Positions 1-5,239 of a stretch of 5,239 bases of DNA are shown in pieces (positions within the stretch are counted from its first letter, which is position 1; each line of letters opens with the position of its first letter). Source of the stretch: Paracoccaceae bacterium (lineage in GTDB: Bacteria; Pseudomonadota; Alphaproteobacteria; Rhodobacterales; Rhodobacteraceae). The notes beneath the pieces are model-generated. The model made no database searches, was not told where the DNA came from, and was given only the letters and a program-made list of their open reading frames with translations. The DNA is taken from positions 1 to 5,239 of the forward strand of contig JAFGVZ010000011.1 of NCBI GenBank assembly GCA_016937725.1. Direction: 5' to 3'. Made by a program: the position numbers and the translations under genes.

Positions 1-908
1 GCGGGCAATTGCAGCGCGCGGCAGCGGGCCTTTTTTGACAAGGTGACCGCCAGAGCCTCGATCAAAATGCGGTAGACGTTGTTCTCGGGCTGCGGTTCGG
101 TCAGGCCAAGGCTGTTGACCTGCACCCCATACCGGAAACGGCGATATTTCGGGTCGTCAATGCCGTAGCGGTCACGACAGATTTCATCCCACAGGTCGAC
201 GAAGGCGCGCATCTTGCACATCTCGGTGACAAAGCGGATGCCCGCATTCACGAAGAAGGAAATGCGCCCGACCATCTGCGGGAAATGCTCGGCGGGGACC
301 TTGGTTTTCAAGTCGTCCAGCACCGCGCAGGCCGTCGCCAAGGCGAAAGCAAGTTCCTGCTGCGGCGTGGCACCCGCTTCTTGCAGGTGGTAGGAACACA
401 CATTCATCGGGTTCCATTTGGGCAAGTGTTCGCGGGTATAGGCCGCGACATCGGTGATCATCCGCATCGACGGTTCTGGCGGGCAAATATACGTCCCGCG
501 TGACAGGTATTCCTTGATCAGGTCGTTCTGCACCGTGCCGTTCAACTGGCTGACATCCGCGCCCTGCTCCTCGGCCACCGCGATATAGAGCGCCAGAAGC
601 CAAGGCGCTGTCGCGTTGATCGTCATAGAGGTGTTCATCTTTTCCAGCGGAATATCGTCGAACAACAGCCGCATATCGCCCAGATGGCAAACCGGCACGC
701 CCACCTTGCCGACTTCGCCCTTCGACAATTCATGGTCGCTGTCATAGCCTGTCTGTGTGGGCAGATCGAACGCGACCGATAGGCCCGTCTGCCCCTTGGA
801 CAGGTTGTTACGGTAAAGCGCATTCGACGCCCGCGCCGTGGAATGCCCGGCATAGGTGCGAAACAGCCAAGGCTTGTCCTTTTGCGGGGTGGCTTGGGTA
901 TCGGTCAT
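1..908 (-). CDS. ecm: Ethylmalonyl-CoA mutase, N-terminal part (C-terminus cut by window edge)
   Basis: This is the first 302 residues of a coenzyme-B12-dependent carbon-skeleton mutase, read leftward with no stop before the edge. Ecm interconverts ethylmalonyl-CoA and methylsuccinyl-CoA in the cytoplasmic ethylmalonyl-CoA pathway for acetyl-CoA assimilation. Visible family blocks are RTYAGHSTARASNALYR (17-33), GQTGLSVAFDLPTQTGYDSD (39-58), NTSMTINA (92-99), GTVQNDLIKEYLSRGTYICP (124-143) and SYHLQEAGA (172-180). The last contains His174, matching the conserved active-site His of methylmalonyl-CoA mutases. PTQTGYDSD and MNVCSYHLQEAGA are Ecm/MeaA-type variants rather than the methylmalonyl-CoA mutase versions, so I prefer Ecm. 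The missing part should hold the rest of the barrel and the B12-binding domain; the family is roughly twice this length. The ATG at 908-906 has a GGAGG five bases upstream. The gene is divergent from the methyltransferase. The clade assignment is from memory; the mutase family itself is certain. Confidence 0.92.
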   Translation of the reverse strand, partial: MTDTQATPQKDKPWLFRTYAGHSTARASNALYRNNLSKGQTGLSVAFDLPTQTGYDSDHELSKGEVGKVGVPVCHLGDMRLLFDDIPLEKMNTSMTINATAPWLLALYIAVAEEQGADVSQLNGTVQNDLIKEYLSRGTYICPPEPSMRMITDVAAYTREHLPKWNPMNVCSYHLQEAGATPQQELAFALATACAVLDDLKTKVPAEHFPQMVGRISFFVNAGIRFVTEMCKMRAFVDLWDEICRDRYGIDDPKYRRFRYGVQVNSLGLTEPQPENNVYRILIEALAVTLSKKARCRALQLP

Positions 909-913
909 GCGGG

Positions 914-918
914 CCTCC
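914..918 (-). promoter_or_regulatory. Ribosome binding site of ecm
   Basis: Read on the minus strand this is GGAGG, five bases before the ATG at 908-906. It fixes the start of ecm, and the conserved RTYAGHST block follows within 16 residues. Confidence 0.8.
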
Positions 919-948
919 GGCAATGCGTGCGAAACTTTGTTGCCTAAA

Positions 949-977
949 CACCTGCAAAAGGCGCAAGATAATGTCAA
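949..977 (-). promoter_or_regulatory. Possible ecm promoter (-35 only convincing)
   Basis: On the minus strand a perfect TTGACA lies at 977-972, about 64 bases before the ecm start codon. The -10 position at 17-18 bp spacing (954-948) reads CAGGTG or AGGTGT, a poor match to TATAAT. Alphaproteobacterial -10 boxes are often weak, so this is a candidate only. No clear operator dyad accompanies it. Confidence 0.3.
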
Positions 978-1066
978 GCCATAATCGCTGCATTGCGGCA
1001 AATGGCATATCGGCCCGAAACCGGCTAGATTGGGCGCAAGACGCCTTGCAGGATTGGACAAAGCCC

Positions 1067-1669
1067 ATGTGGGAAGACCGCTTTAACCGCCCCGATTACC
1101 TGTTCGGCACAGAGCCGGCGCGCGCCTTGCGCGATCATGTCGCATGGTTGGTGCCGGGGCAGCGCGCACTGGCGGTAGCGGACGGAGAGGGACGCAATTC
1201 GGTCTTCATGGCCGAGCAGGGCCTGCATGTAACCGCCGCCGATAATGCGCCCTCGGCGCTGGCGAAAGCACGGGCTTTGGCCGATGCGCGCGGCGTGGCG
1301 GTCGATTTCATGCAAACCGACCTTCTGGCAGACTGGCCAGCGGAGTGGTTGGGCGCCTATGATCTTGTCGTGGGCATCTTCATCCAATTCACCGGGCCTA
1401 CAGAGCGCGCGGCGATGTTCGCCCGCATGGCCAAGTGCCTGCGCCCCGGCGGCGTTCTCTTGCTGCATGGCTACCGCCCCGAGCAATTGGCCTATGGCAC
1501 GGGCGGGCCGCGTGCGGTCGAAAAGCTATATACAGAAGCGATGCTGCGCGCGGCCTTTGCGGGCTGGCAGGTCGCGGAATGCCGCGCCTATGACCGCGAC
1601 ATTCAGGAAGGCACCGGCCATGCGGGCATGTCGGCGCTGATCGACTTTATCGCGCGCAAACCCGGCTGA
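1067..1669 (+). CDS. Class I SAM-dependent methyltransferase, substrate unknown
   Basis: A 200-residue soluble protein with a Rossmann-type SAM-binding fold and no signal peptide or membrane segment. The N-terminus MWEDRFNRPDYLFGTEPA (1-18) resembles the opening of small TehB-like or UbiE-like methyltransferases, which typically start MWDERY/F and are about 200 residues long. Motif I is AVADGEGRNS (36-45), a variant of the usual GxGxG loop also seen in this subgroup. Asp59 closes strand 2 and would bind the SAM ribose. AYDLVVGIF (96-104) is the motif II region and LRPGG (124-128) the post-II turn. The reading frame opens much further upstream, with another ATG at 971 (32 extra residues, AAGG nine bases before it). 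I chose 1067 because the upstream residues look unlike the family, although the nearest Shine-Dalgarno for 1067 (AGGA at 1050-1053) is distant. TehB-like proteins are often annotated for tellurite resistance, but nothing here supports a substrate. The stop falls just before the glcD promoter, with no terminator visible. Confidence 0.8.
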   Translation: MWEDRFNRPDYLFGTEPARALRDHVAWLVPGQRALAVADGEGRNSVFMAEQGLHVTAADNAPSALAKARALADARGVAVDFMQTDLLADWPAEWLGAYDLVVGIFIQFTGPTERAAMFARMAKCLRPGGVLLLHGYRPEQLAYGTGGPRAVEKLYTEAMLRAAFAGWQVAECRAYDRDIQEGTGHAGMSALIDFIARKPG

Positions 1670-1679
1670 CAGGTTTTGC

Positions 1680-1707
1680 TTGCGTTTTGTGAAATTGGTA
1701 ATATTAT
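1680..1707 (+). promoter_or_regulatory. Predicted sigma-70-type promoter for glcD
   Basis: TTGCGT (1680-1685) and TATTAT (1702-1707) are separated by 16 bp; TATTAT matches five of six bases of the consensus. An overlapping alternative is TTGCTT (1676-1681) with TAATAT (1699-1704) at 17 bp. Either would start transcription around 1711-1715, leaving a leader of about 22-26 bases with a strong ribosome binding site. This AT-rich pocket stands out in a GC-rich window. The promoter begins within about 10 bases of the methyltransferase stop codon. Confidence 0.55.
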
Positions 1708-1716
1708 TTTACCAAT
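1694..1716 (+). promoter_or_regulatory. Inverted repeat on the glcD promoter, probable operator
   Basis: ATTGGTAA (1694-1701) and TTACCAAT (1709-1716) are perfect 8-bp inverted copies separated by 7 bases. The dyad covers the predicted -10 and transcription start, where a bound protein would block RNA polymerase. The half-sites ATTGGT/ACCAAT are those of FadR-type GntR regulators such as PdhR and LldR (TTGGTnnnACCAA), the family of the E. coli glycolate regulator GlcC. Here they are 11 bases apart instead of 3. The spacing equally fits the T-N11-A box of LysR-type regulators (T1699, A1711). No regulator gene is in the window. The stem is AT-rich with no following T-tract, so it is not a terminator. 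Confidence 0.6.
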
Positions 1717-1724
1717 ACCGGCTG

Positions 1725-1730
1725 GGAGGA
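1725..1730 (+). promoter_or_regulatory. Ribosome binding site of glcD
   Basis: GGAGGA sits six bases before the ATG at 1737. It decides the start: the frame stays open to a TTG at 1680, but that codon lies inside the predicted promoter and has no Shine-Dalgarno. Confidence 0.85.
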
Positions 1731-1736
1731 CCGAAA

Positions 1737-3170
1737 ATGGAAATGCCTATCCCGAATGCGGCAATCATGTCGAAGCGCGACCGCGTGATCGCACGGCTTG
1801 CGGAAGTGCTGCCAAAAGACGCCCTCATTTCAGACGAAGCCGAACGCCGCGCCTATGAATGCGATGCGCTAACCGCTTATCGGTGCTTGCCCTTGGCCGT
1901 GGTCCTGCCCGAGAGCACCGAACAGGTCGCTGCGATCATGAAAATATGCCATGCCGAAGGCGTGCCGGTTGTGCCGCGCGGGTCAGGCACCTCGCTGGCT
2001 GGCGGTGCGCTGCCGACAGAGGATTCGATCATCTTGGGCGTGGCCCGCCTGCGCGACGTGGTCGAGATAAACTATGCAGACCGATTTATTCGTGTGCAAA
2101 GCGGCATCACCAACCTTGCGGTCACTGGTGCGGTGGAAGGCGACGGGTTCTTCTATGCGCCCGACCCTTCCAGCCAATTGGCCTGCGCGATTGCGGGCAA
2201 TATCGCCATGAATTCGGGCGGCGCACATTGCCTGAAATACGGCGTGACCACCAACAACCTGCTGGGTGTCACGCTTGTGACCATGGCAGGCGAGGTGATC
2301 GAGATTGGTGGCGCGCATCTGGACGCGGCGGGCTATGACCTTCTGGGGCTGATCTGCGGGTCGGAAGGGCAGCTTGGCATCGTGACGGAAGCGACCCTGC
2401 GCATCCTGCCCAAGCCCGAAGGCGCGCGTCCGGTGCTTATGGGCTTTGATAGCAACGAAGTGGCGGGCGCCTGCGTATCCGACATCATCAAGGCGGGTGT
2501 TCTGCCCGTGGCGATCGAATTCATGGACCGCCCTTGCATTCGCGCGACCGAGGATTTCGCCAAGGCGGGCTACCCCGATTGCGAGGCGCTGTTGATTGTC
2601 GAGGTCGAAGGCTCTGACGCCGAAATCGACGAGCAATTGGGCCTGATCAAGCAAATCGCCCGCCGCCATAACCCGGTCGAGCTGCGCGAAAGCCAGTCGG
2701 ACGAGGAAAGCAAGAAAATCTGGCTGGGCCGCAAATCGGCCTTTGGCGCGATGGGGCAGATTGCCGATTACATGTGCCTTGACGGCACGATCCCGGTGTC
2801 GAGCTTGCCGTTCGTTCTCAAACGCATTGGCGAGATGTCGAAAGAGTTCGGCCTTGGTGTGGCCAATGTCTTCCACGCGGGCGACGGTAACATGCACCCG
2901 CTGATCTTGTATGATGCGAACAAGCCCGGCGATCTGGAATTATGCGAGGCGTTCGGCGCGGAAATCCTGAAACTGTGCGTCGAGGTGGGCGGTTGCCTGA
3001 CCGGCGAGCATGGCGTGGGCATTGAAAAGCGCGACCTGATGAATGTGCAATTTGCGCCTGACGATTTAGATGCGCAAATGGCCGTCAAGGACGTGTTCGA
3101 CCCGCAATGGCTGCTCAACCCGGCCAAGGTCTTTCCACTCGAGGCCAGTGCCACGCGGCGCGCGGCATAG
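1737..3170 (+). CDS. glcD: Glycolate oxidase, FAD-linked subunit GlcD
   Basis: A 477-residue flavoprotein of the FAD-binding PCMH/vanillyl-alcohol oxidase family, close to the 499 residues of E. coli GlcD. It is the catalytic subunit of glycolate oxidase (glycolate to glyoxylate; the family also accepts D-lactate). FAD-binding blocks are VPVVPRGSGTSLAGGA (76-91), PDPSSQLACAIAGNIAMNSG (142-161) and CGSEGQLGIVTEA (207-219). The C-terminal FAD-oxidase domain has VFHAGDGNMHP (378-388), with His380 and His387 as the likely metal or substrate ligands, then LTGEHGVGIEKR (421-432) and the closing DPQWLLNPAKVF (455-466). There is no signal peptide or membrane segment, so it is a cytoplasmic-side enzyme. 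It leads the glcD-glcE-glcF set and has its own promoter and a strong Shine-Dalgarno. A D-lactate dehydrogenase or other 2-hydroxyacid dehydrogenase is the alternative by sequence alone, but glcE and glcF downstream make glycolate oxidase the better call. Confidence 0.95.
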   Translation: MEMPIPNAAIMSKRDRVIARLAEVLPKDALISDEAERRAYECDALTAYRCLPLAVVLPESTEQVAAIMKICHAEGVPVVPRGSGTSLAGGALPTEDSIILGVARLRDVVEINYADRFIRVQSGITNLAVTGAVEGDGFFYAPDPSSQLACAIAGNIAMNSGGAHCLKYGVTTNNLLGVTLVTMAGEVIEIGGAHLDAAGYDLLGLICGSEGQLGIVTEATLRILPKPEGARPVLMGFDSNEVAGACVSDIIKAGVLPVAIEFMDRPCIRATEDFAKAGYPDCEALLIVEVEGSDAEIDEQLGLIKQIARRHNPVELRESQSDEESKKIWLGRKSAFGAMGQIADYMCLDGTIPVSSLPFVLKRIGEMSKEFGLGVANVFHAGDGNMHPLILYDANKPGDLELCEAFGAEILKLCVEVGGCLTGEHGVGIEKRDLMNVQFAPDDLDAQMAVKDVFDPQWLLNPAKVFPLEASATRRAA

Positions 3171-3189
3171 AGTGTAAACAAATGATTTA

Positions 3190-3220
3190 TTGCGCAAAAC
3201 CGGTTCCCACTTTTGCGCAA
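3190..3220. repeat. 10-bp perfect inverted repeat in the glcD-glcE gap (alphaproteobacterial intergenic element)
   Basis: TTGCGCAAAA (3190-3199) and TTTTGCGCAA (3211-3220) are perfect inverted copies around an 11-base loop, CCGGTTCCCAC. Each arm also contains the self-complementary octamer TTGCGCAA (3190-3197 and 3213-3220), so the same motif occurs twice 23 bp apart. The core AACCGGTTCCCACTTTT followed by a CATGCT box (3221-3226) resembles an intergenic element I remember as common in rhizobial and related alphaproteobacterial genomes, with arms that vary but stay complementary. The RNA would form a stable hairpin. No T-run follows, so it is not a textbook intrinsic terminator. It starts 19 bases after the glcD stop. 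Confidence 0.7.
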
Positions 3221-3229
3221 CATGCTTCT

Positions 3230-3296
3230 AGGGGGCTTTGCCCCCTCTGGGCGCTGACGCGCCCATTCACCCCCAGGATATTTGGGGCAAGGATGA
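3230..3296 (+). repeat. Composite multi-hairpin element, Rhodobacterales-type intergenic repeat
   Basis: Three short dyads lie in tandem. AGGGGGC/GCCCCCT (3230-3236/3240-3246) has a TTT loop. GGGCGC/GCGCCC (3249-3254/3259-3264) has a TGAC loop. CCCCA/TGGGG (3271-3275/3283-3287) encloses GGATATT. The tail CCCCCAGGATATTTGGGGC leading into AAGGATGAA is a sequence I recall after many Rhodobacterales genes, usually behind one or two variable GC-rich hairpins; this is memory, not a search. The first G-run could also pair with the C-run at 3270-3274 in an alternative fold. Whether it terminates, stabilises or merely separates transcripts cannot be told from the sequence. It ends 29 bases before glcE. 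Confidence 0.65.
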
Positions 3297-3311
3297 AACA
3301 AAAAGCCTGAG

Positions 3312-3318
3312 AAGGAGG
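3312..3318 (+). promoter_or_regulatory. Ribosome binding site of glcE
   Basis: AAGGAGG lies seven bases before the ATG at 3326. It is a near-perfect Shine-Dalgarno, so glcE can start independently of translation of glcD, which ends 155 bases earlier. Confidence 0.85.
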
Positions 3319-3325
3319 GCCGCCA

Positions 3326-4426
3326 ATGCGCCCGGCCACTGAGACGGAATTGGCAGAGATCGTGCGCGCGGCATCCGGCCCCTTGCGCATTCGTGGCGGC
3401 GGCACGCGTAGCCTTGGGGCCGCAACCACCGGTGCGCTGCTGGAAACCGGGGGGCTGTCGGGCATCTCGCTTTACGAGCCGGGCGCGCTGACGCTTGTTG
3501 CGGGCGCGGGCACGCCCTTGGCCGAGGTCGAGGCGGCGCTGGCAGCCGAGAACCAGCGCCTGCCGTTCGAGCCGATGGATATGCGCGCGCTGTTGGGCGT
3601 CGAGGGCATACCGACCGTGGGTGGGATGGTGGCCGCCAATGCCTCTGGCCCGCGCCGGATTGCAGTGGGGGCCTGCCGCGACAGTCTGATCGGGGTGCGC
3701 TTTGTCGATGGACAGGGGCGCATCGTGAAGAATGGCGGGCGGGTGATGAAGAATGTCACGGGCTATGATCTGGTCAAGCTGATGGCCGGAAGCTGGGGCA
3801 CCTTGGGCGTGCTGACCGAATGCAGCTTCAAGCTGCTGCCAGTCCCGGAAATGCAGGCGACCCTTGTCAGCGCCGCAATGACGCCAGACGCGGCCGTGGC
3901 CTGCATGTCGGACGCGCTTGGCACAGCTTACGAGGTGAATGCCGCCACGCGCGATACCGAGGGCCGGGTTTGCCTGCGCCTTGAAGGTTTCTCGGAGCAA
4001 ATCCGCTACCGCAAGGCCGCGCTGGCAGAGGCCTTGGGCGGCGATTGGCAACTTGTCGAGGGCGCGGACAGTCAGGCGCTTTGGCGCGATATCCGCGATG
4101 TGACCGCCTTCGCAGGCCAACCGGGCGATGTGTGGCGGATTTCAGTCAAACCCTCGGACGCGGCGGCCCTTGTCGCCAAGATCGCGGCACCTGTGCAGAT
4201 GGATTGGGGCGGCGGGCTGATTTGGGCGCTCGTGCCAGAGGGCACGGATTTGCGCGCCAAGCTTGGGCCGATCGCAGGCCATGCCACGCTGGTGCGGGCA
4301 AGCGACCCTACGCGCACGCGCCTGCCCGCGTTCCACCCTGAACCCGCGCCGATTGCCGCACTTGCCCAAGGCCTGCGGGCCAAGTTCGATCCGCGCGGGG
4401 TGCTGAACCCCGGCCTGATGGGATAA
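3326..4426 (+). CDS. glcE: Glycolate oxidase subunit GlcE (FAD-binding)
   Basis: A 366-residue protein, close to the 350 residues of E. coli GlcE. It has the FAD-binding PCMH fold but is shorter than GlcD and lacks the C-terminal HxGDGNxHP metal-binding motif. It starts directly in the FAD domain. LRIRGGGTRSLG (20-31) corresponds to the PRGSGTSLAGG loop of GlcD. GIPTVGGMVAANASGPRRI (94-112) and MKNVTGYDLVKLMAGSWGTL (141-160) with GVLTE (161-165) are the characteristic GlcE blocks. The C-terminus FDPRGVLNPGLM (354-365) is the family ending. GlcE is required for glycolate oxidase activity in E. coli together with GlcD and GlcF. No signal peptide or membrane segment is seen. glcF follows after four bases, so the two are surely co-transcribed and probably translationally coupled. 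The 155-bp gap to glcD is wide for partners in one complex and is filled with structured elements. Confidence 0.93.
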   Translation: MRPATETELAEIVRAASGPLRIRGGGTRSLGAATTGALLETGGLSGISLYEPGALTLVAGAGTPLAEVEAALAAENQRLPFEPMDMRALLGVEGIPTVGGMVAANASGPRRIAVGACRDSLIGVRFVDGQGRIVKNGGRVMKNVTGYDLVKLMAGSWGTLGVLTECSFKLLPVPEMQATLVSAAMTPDAAVACMSDALGTAYEVNAATRDTEGRVCLRLEGFSEQIRYRKAALAEALGGDWQLVEGADSQALWRDIRDVTAFAGQPGDVWRISVKPSDAAALVAKIAAPVQMDWGGGLIWALVPEGTDLRAKLGPIAGHATLVRASDPTRTRLPAFHPEPAPIAALAQGLRAKFDPRGVLNPGLMG

Positions 4427-4430
4427 GCCA

Positions 4431-5239
4431 ATGCAAACCACCTTCACGCCCGACCAATTGAAAGACCCCGCCATCCAGCGGTCGAACGAAGTGCTGCGCA
4501 CCTGCGTCCATTGCGGCTTTTGCACCGCGACTTGCCCCACCTATGCCGTGTTGGGCGATGAATTGGACAGCCCACGCGGGCGGATTTACCTGATCAAGGA
4601 TATGCTGGAAAAGGGCCGCCCGGCGGATGCGCAGACGGTCAAGCATGTCGATCGGTGCCTGTCGTGTTTGGCCTGCATGACGACCTGCCCTTCTGGCGTG
4701 CACTACATGCATTTGGTGGACCACGCGCGCGAATATATCGAGCAAACCTACAAACGCCCCCTGTTCGAGCGGGTGTTGCGTTGGGTCTTGGCGAAAATCC
4801 TGCCCTATCCGGGTCGGTTCCGGCTGGCGCTTCTGGGGGCCAAGATCGGGCGGCCCTTCCGCGGTCTGATGCCCGACCCACGCCTTCGCGCGATGCTGGA
4901 GATGGCGCCGAAGGTCATTCCCCCCGTCAGCCGCAATGACGACCCGCAGGTCTTCGCGCCCGAAGCCCCGAAAAAGATGCGGGTCGCGCTGATGACCGGC
5001 TGCGCCCAGCGCGCCTTGAACACCGATATCAACGACGCCACAATCCGCCTGTTGCGCCGCTTGGGGGCAGAGGTGGTGATTGCCGAAGGCCAAGGCTGTT
5101 GCGGGGCATTGACGCACCATATGGGCAAAACCCATGAAAGCCACGCGACGGCAGCCAAGAACATCCGCGCGTGGTATCGGGAAATGCAGGCCGGGGGCTT
5201 GGATGCGATTGTCATCAACACCTCTGGCTGCGGCACGAC
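4431..5239 (+). CDS. glcF: Glycolate oxidase iron-sulfur subunit GlcF (C-terminus cut by window edge)
   Basis: The first 269 residues of an iron-sulfur protein that is 407 residues long in E. coli; the frame is open at the right edge. Two classic 4Fe-4S motifs are complete: CVHCGFCTATCP (Cys25, 28, 31, 35) and CLSCLACMTTCP (Cys76, 79, 82, 86). They would carry electrons from the GlcD/GlcE flavin towards the membrane quinone pool. Then comes the start of the cysteine-rich CCG domain: GCAQRALN with Cys191, QGCCGALTHH with Cys223-Cys224, and SGCG with Cys267. The second CCG repeat should lie beyond the edge. LPYPGRFRLALLGAKIGRPF (124-143) is the linker seen in GlcF proteins. The ATG follows the glcE stop after four bases, and its only Shine-Dalgarno-like sequence is GGGA at 4420-4423 within the end of glcE. 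This is consistent with translational coupling. LutA/LldE and GlpC-type proteins share the CCG domain, but the neighbours fix the call. Confidence 0.95.
   Translation, partial: MQTTFTPDQLKDPAIQRSNEVLRTCVHCGFCTATCPTYAVLGDELDSPRGRIYLIKDMLEKGRPADAQTVKHVDRCLSCLACMTTCPSGVHYMHLVDHAREYIEQTYKRPLFERVLRWVLAKILPYPGRFRLALLGAKIGRPFRGLMPDPRLRAMLEMAPKVIPPVSRNDDPQVFAPEAPKKMRVALMTGCAQRALNTDINDATIRLLRRLGAEVVIAEGQGCCGALTHHMGKTHESHATAAKNIRAWYREMQAGGLDAIVINTSGCGT

Noticed and set aside
184..690. A 168-codon minus-strand frame in the ecm region
   Set aside because: It is an out-of-frame shadow. The frame read from 908 gives an uninterrupted mutase with all expected blocks.
954..1002. GCAAA sequences near the ecm promoter as a PccR/ScfR-type regulator site
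   Set aside because: As I remember it, that regulator's site is paired TTTGCAAA. Only isolated GCAAA halves occur here (954-958, 998-1002) with no dyad or matching spacing.
755..1066. Upstream extension of the methyltransferase frame into the antisense of ecm
   Set aside because: The extra residues do not resemble the family, and most of the stretch is opposite the conserved start of ecm.
1702..1716. A canonical GntR operator hidden in the right part of the glcD dyad
   Set aside because: With the usual 3-base spacer the left half would read TATTAT, which matches ATTGGT at only two positions.
1983..2897. A 304-codon minus-strand frame inside glcD
   Set aside because: It lies entirely opposite the FAD and C-terminal domains of glcD, shows no family motifs and has no ribosome binding site.
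3230..3246. AGGGGGC-TTT-GCCCCCT as an intrinsic terminator of glcD
   Set aside because: The stem is strong but no T-run follows and more hairpins come directly after it. I annotate it as part of a composite repeat and leave termination open.
3107..3310. A 67-codon plus-strand frame across the end of glcD and the gap
   Set aside because: It overlaps glcD out of frame and then reads through the hairpin elements; no ribosome binding site and no conserved features.
2768..4120. A 450-codon open frame on the minus strand running antisense across glcD, the gap and glcE
   Set aside because: Its product is low-complexity, rich in Arg, Ala, His and Gln, with no recognisable motif. Both genes beneath it are clearly conserved on the plus strand. 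Long antisense frames are expected at this GC content.

Overview
This 5.2-kb window is GC-rich, densely coding alphaproteobacterial DNA. The protein sequences and intergenic elements point to Rhodobacterales (the Rhodobacter/Roseobacter group). That placement rests on remembered similarity, not on a search. It is ordinary chromosomal central-carbon metabolism. I see no phage, insertion sequence, CRISPR array, tRNA or rRNA, and no candidate for a new multi-gene system.

Layout: (1) 1-908, minus strand: the first 302 residues of a coenzyme-B12-dependent acyl-CoA mutase, best read as ethylmalonyl-CoA mutase (Ecm, formerly MeaA), cut by the left edge. (2) 909-1066: a divergent control region holding the ecm ribosome binding site and possible promoter elements for both directions. 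(3) 1067-1669, plus strand: a small class I SAM-dependent methyltransferase of unknown substrate. (4) 1670-1736: a compact promoter region for the glycolate oxidase genes, with an AT-rich perfect inverted repeat on the predicted -10 and a strong Shine-Dalgarno. (5) 1737-3170: glcD, the FAD-linked subunit. (6) 3171-3325: a 155-bp gap that splits the operon and contains two different repeat-like structured elements. (7) 3326-4426: glcE, the second FAD-binding-type subunit. (8) 4431-5239: glcF, the iron-sulfur subunit, cut by the right edge.

How the genes fit together: GlcD, GlcE and GlcF form glycolate oxidase, which oxidises glycolate to glyoxylate and passes electrons through the GlcF clusters towards the respiratory chain. 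Ecm belongs to the ethylmalonyl-CoA pathway, which replaces the glyoxylate shunt in many Rhodobacterales and also yields glyoxylate. The two halves of the window therefore meet at glyoxylate, although nothing in the sequence shows co-regulation. The most interesting DNA is non-coding: the palindrome on the glcD promoter and the paired structured elements between glcD and glcE.
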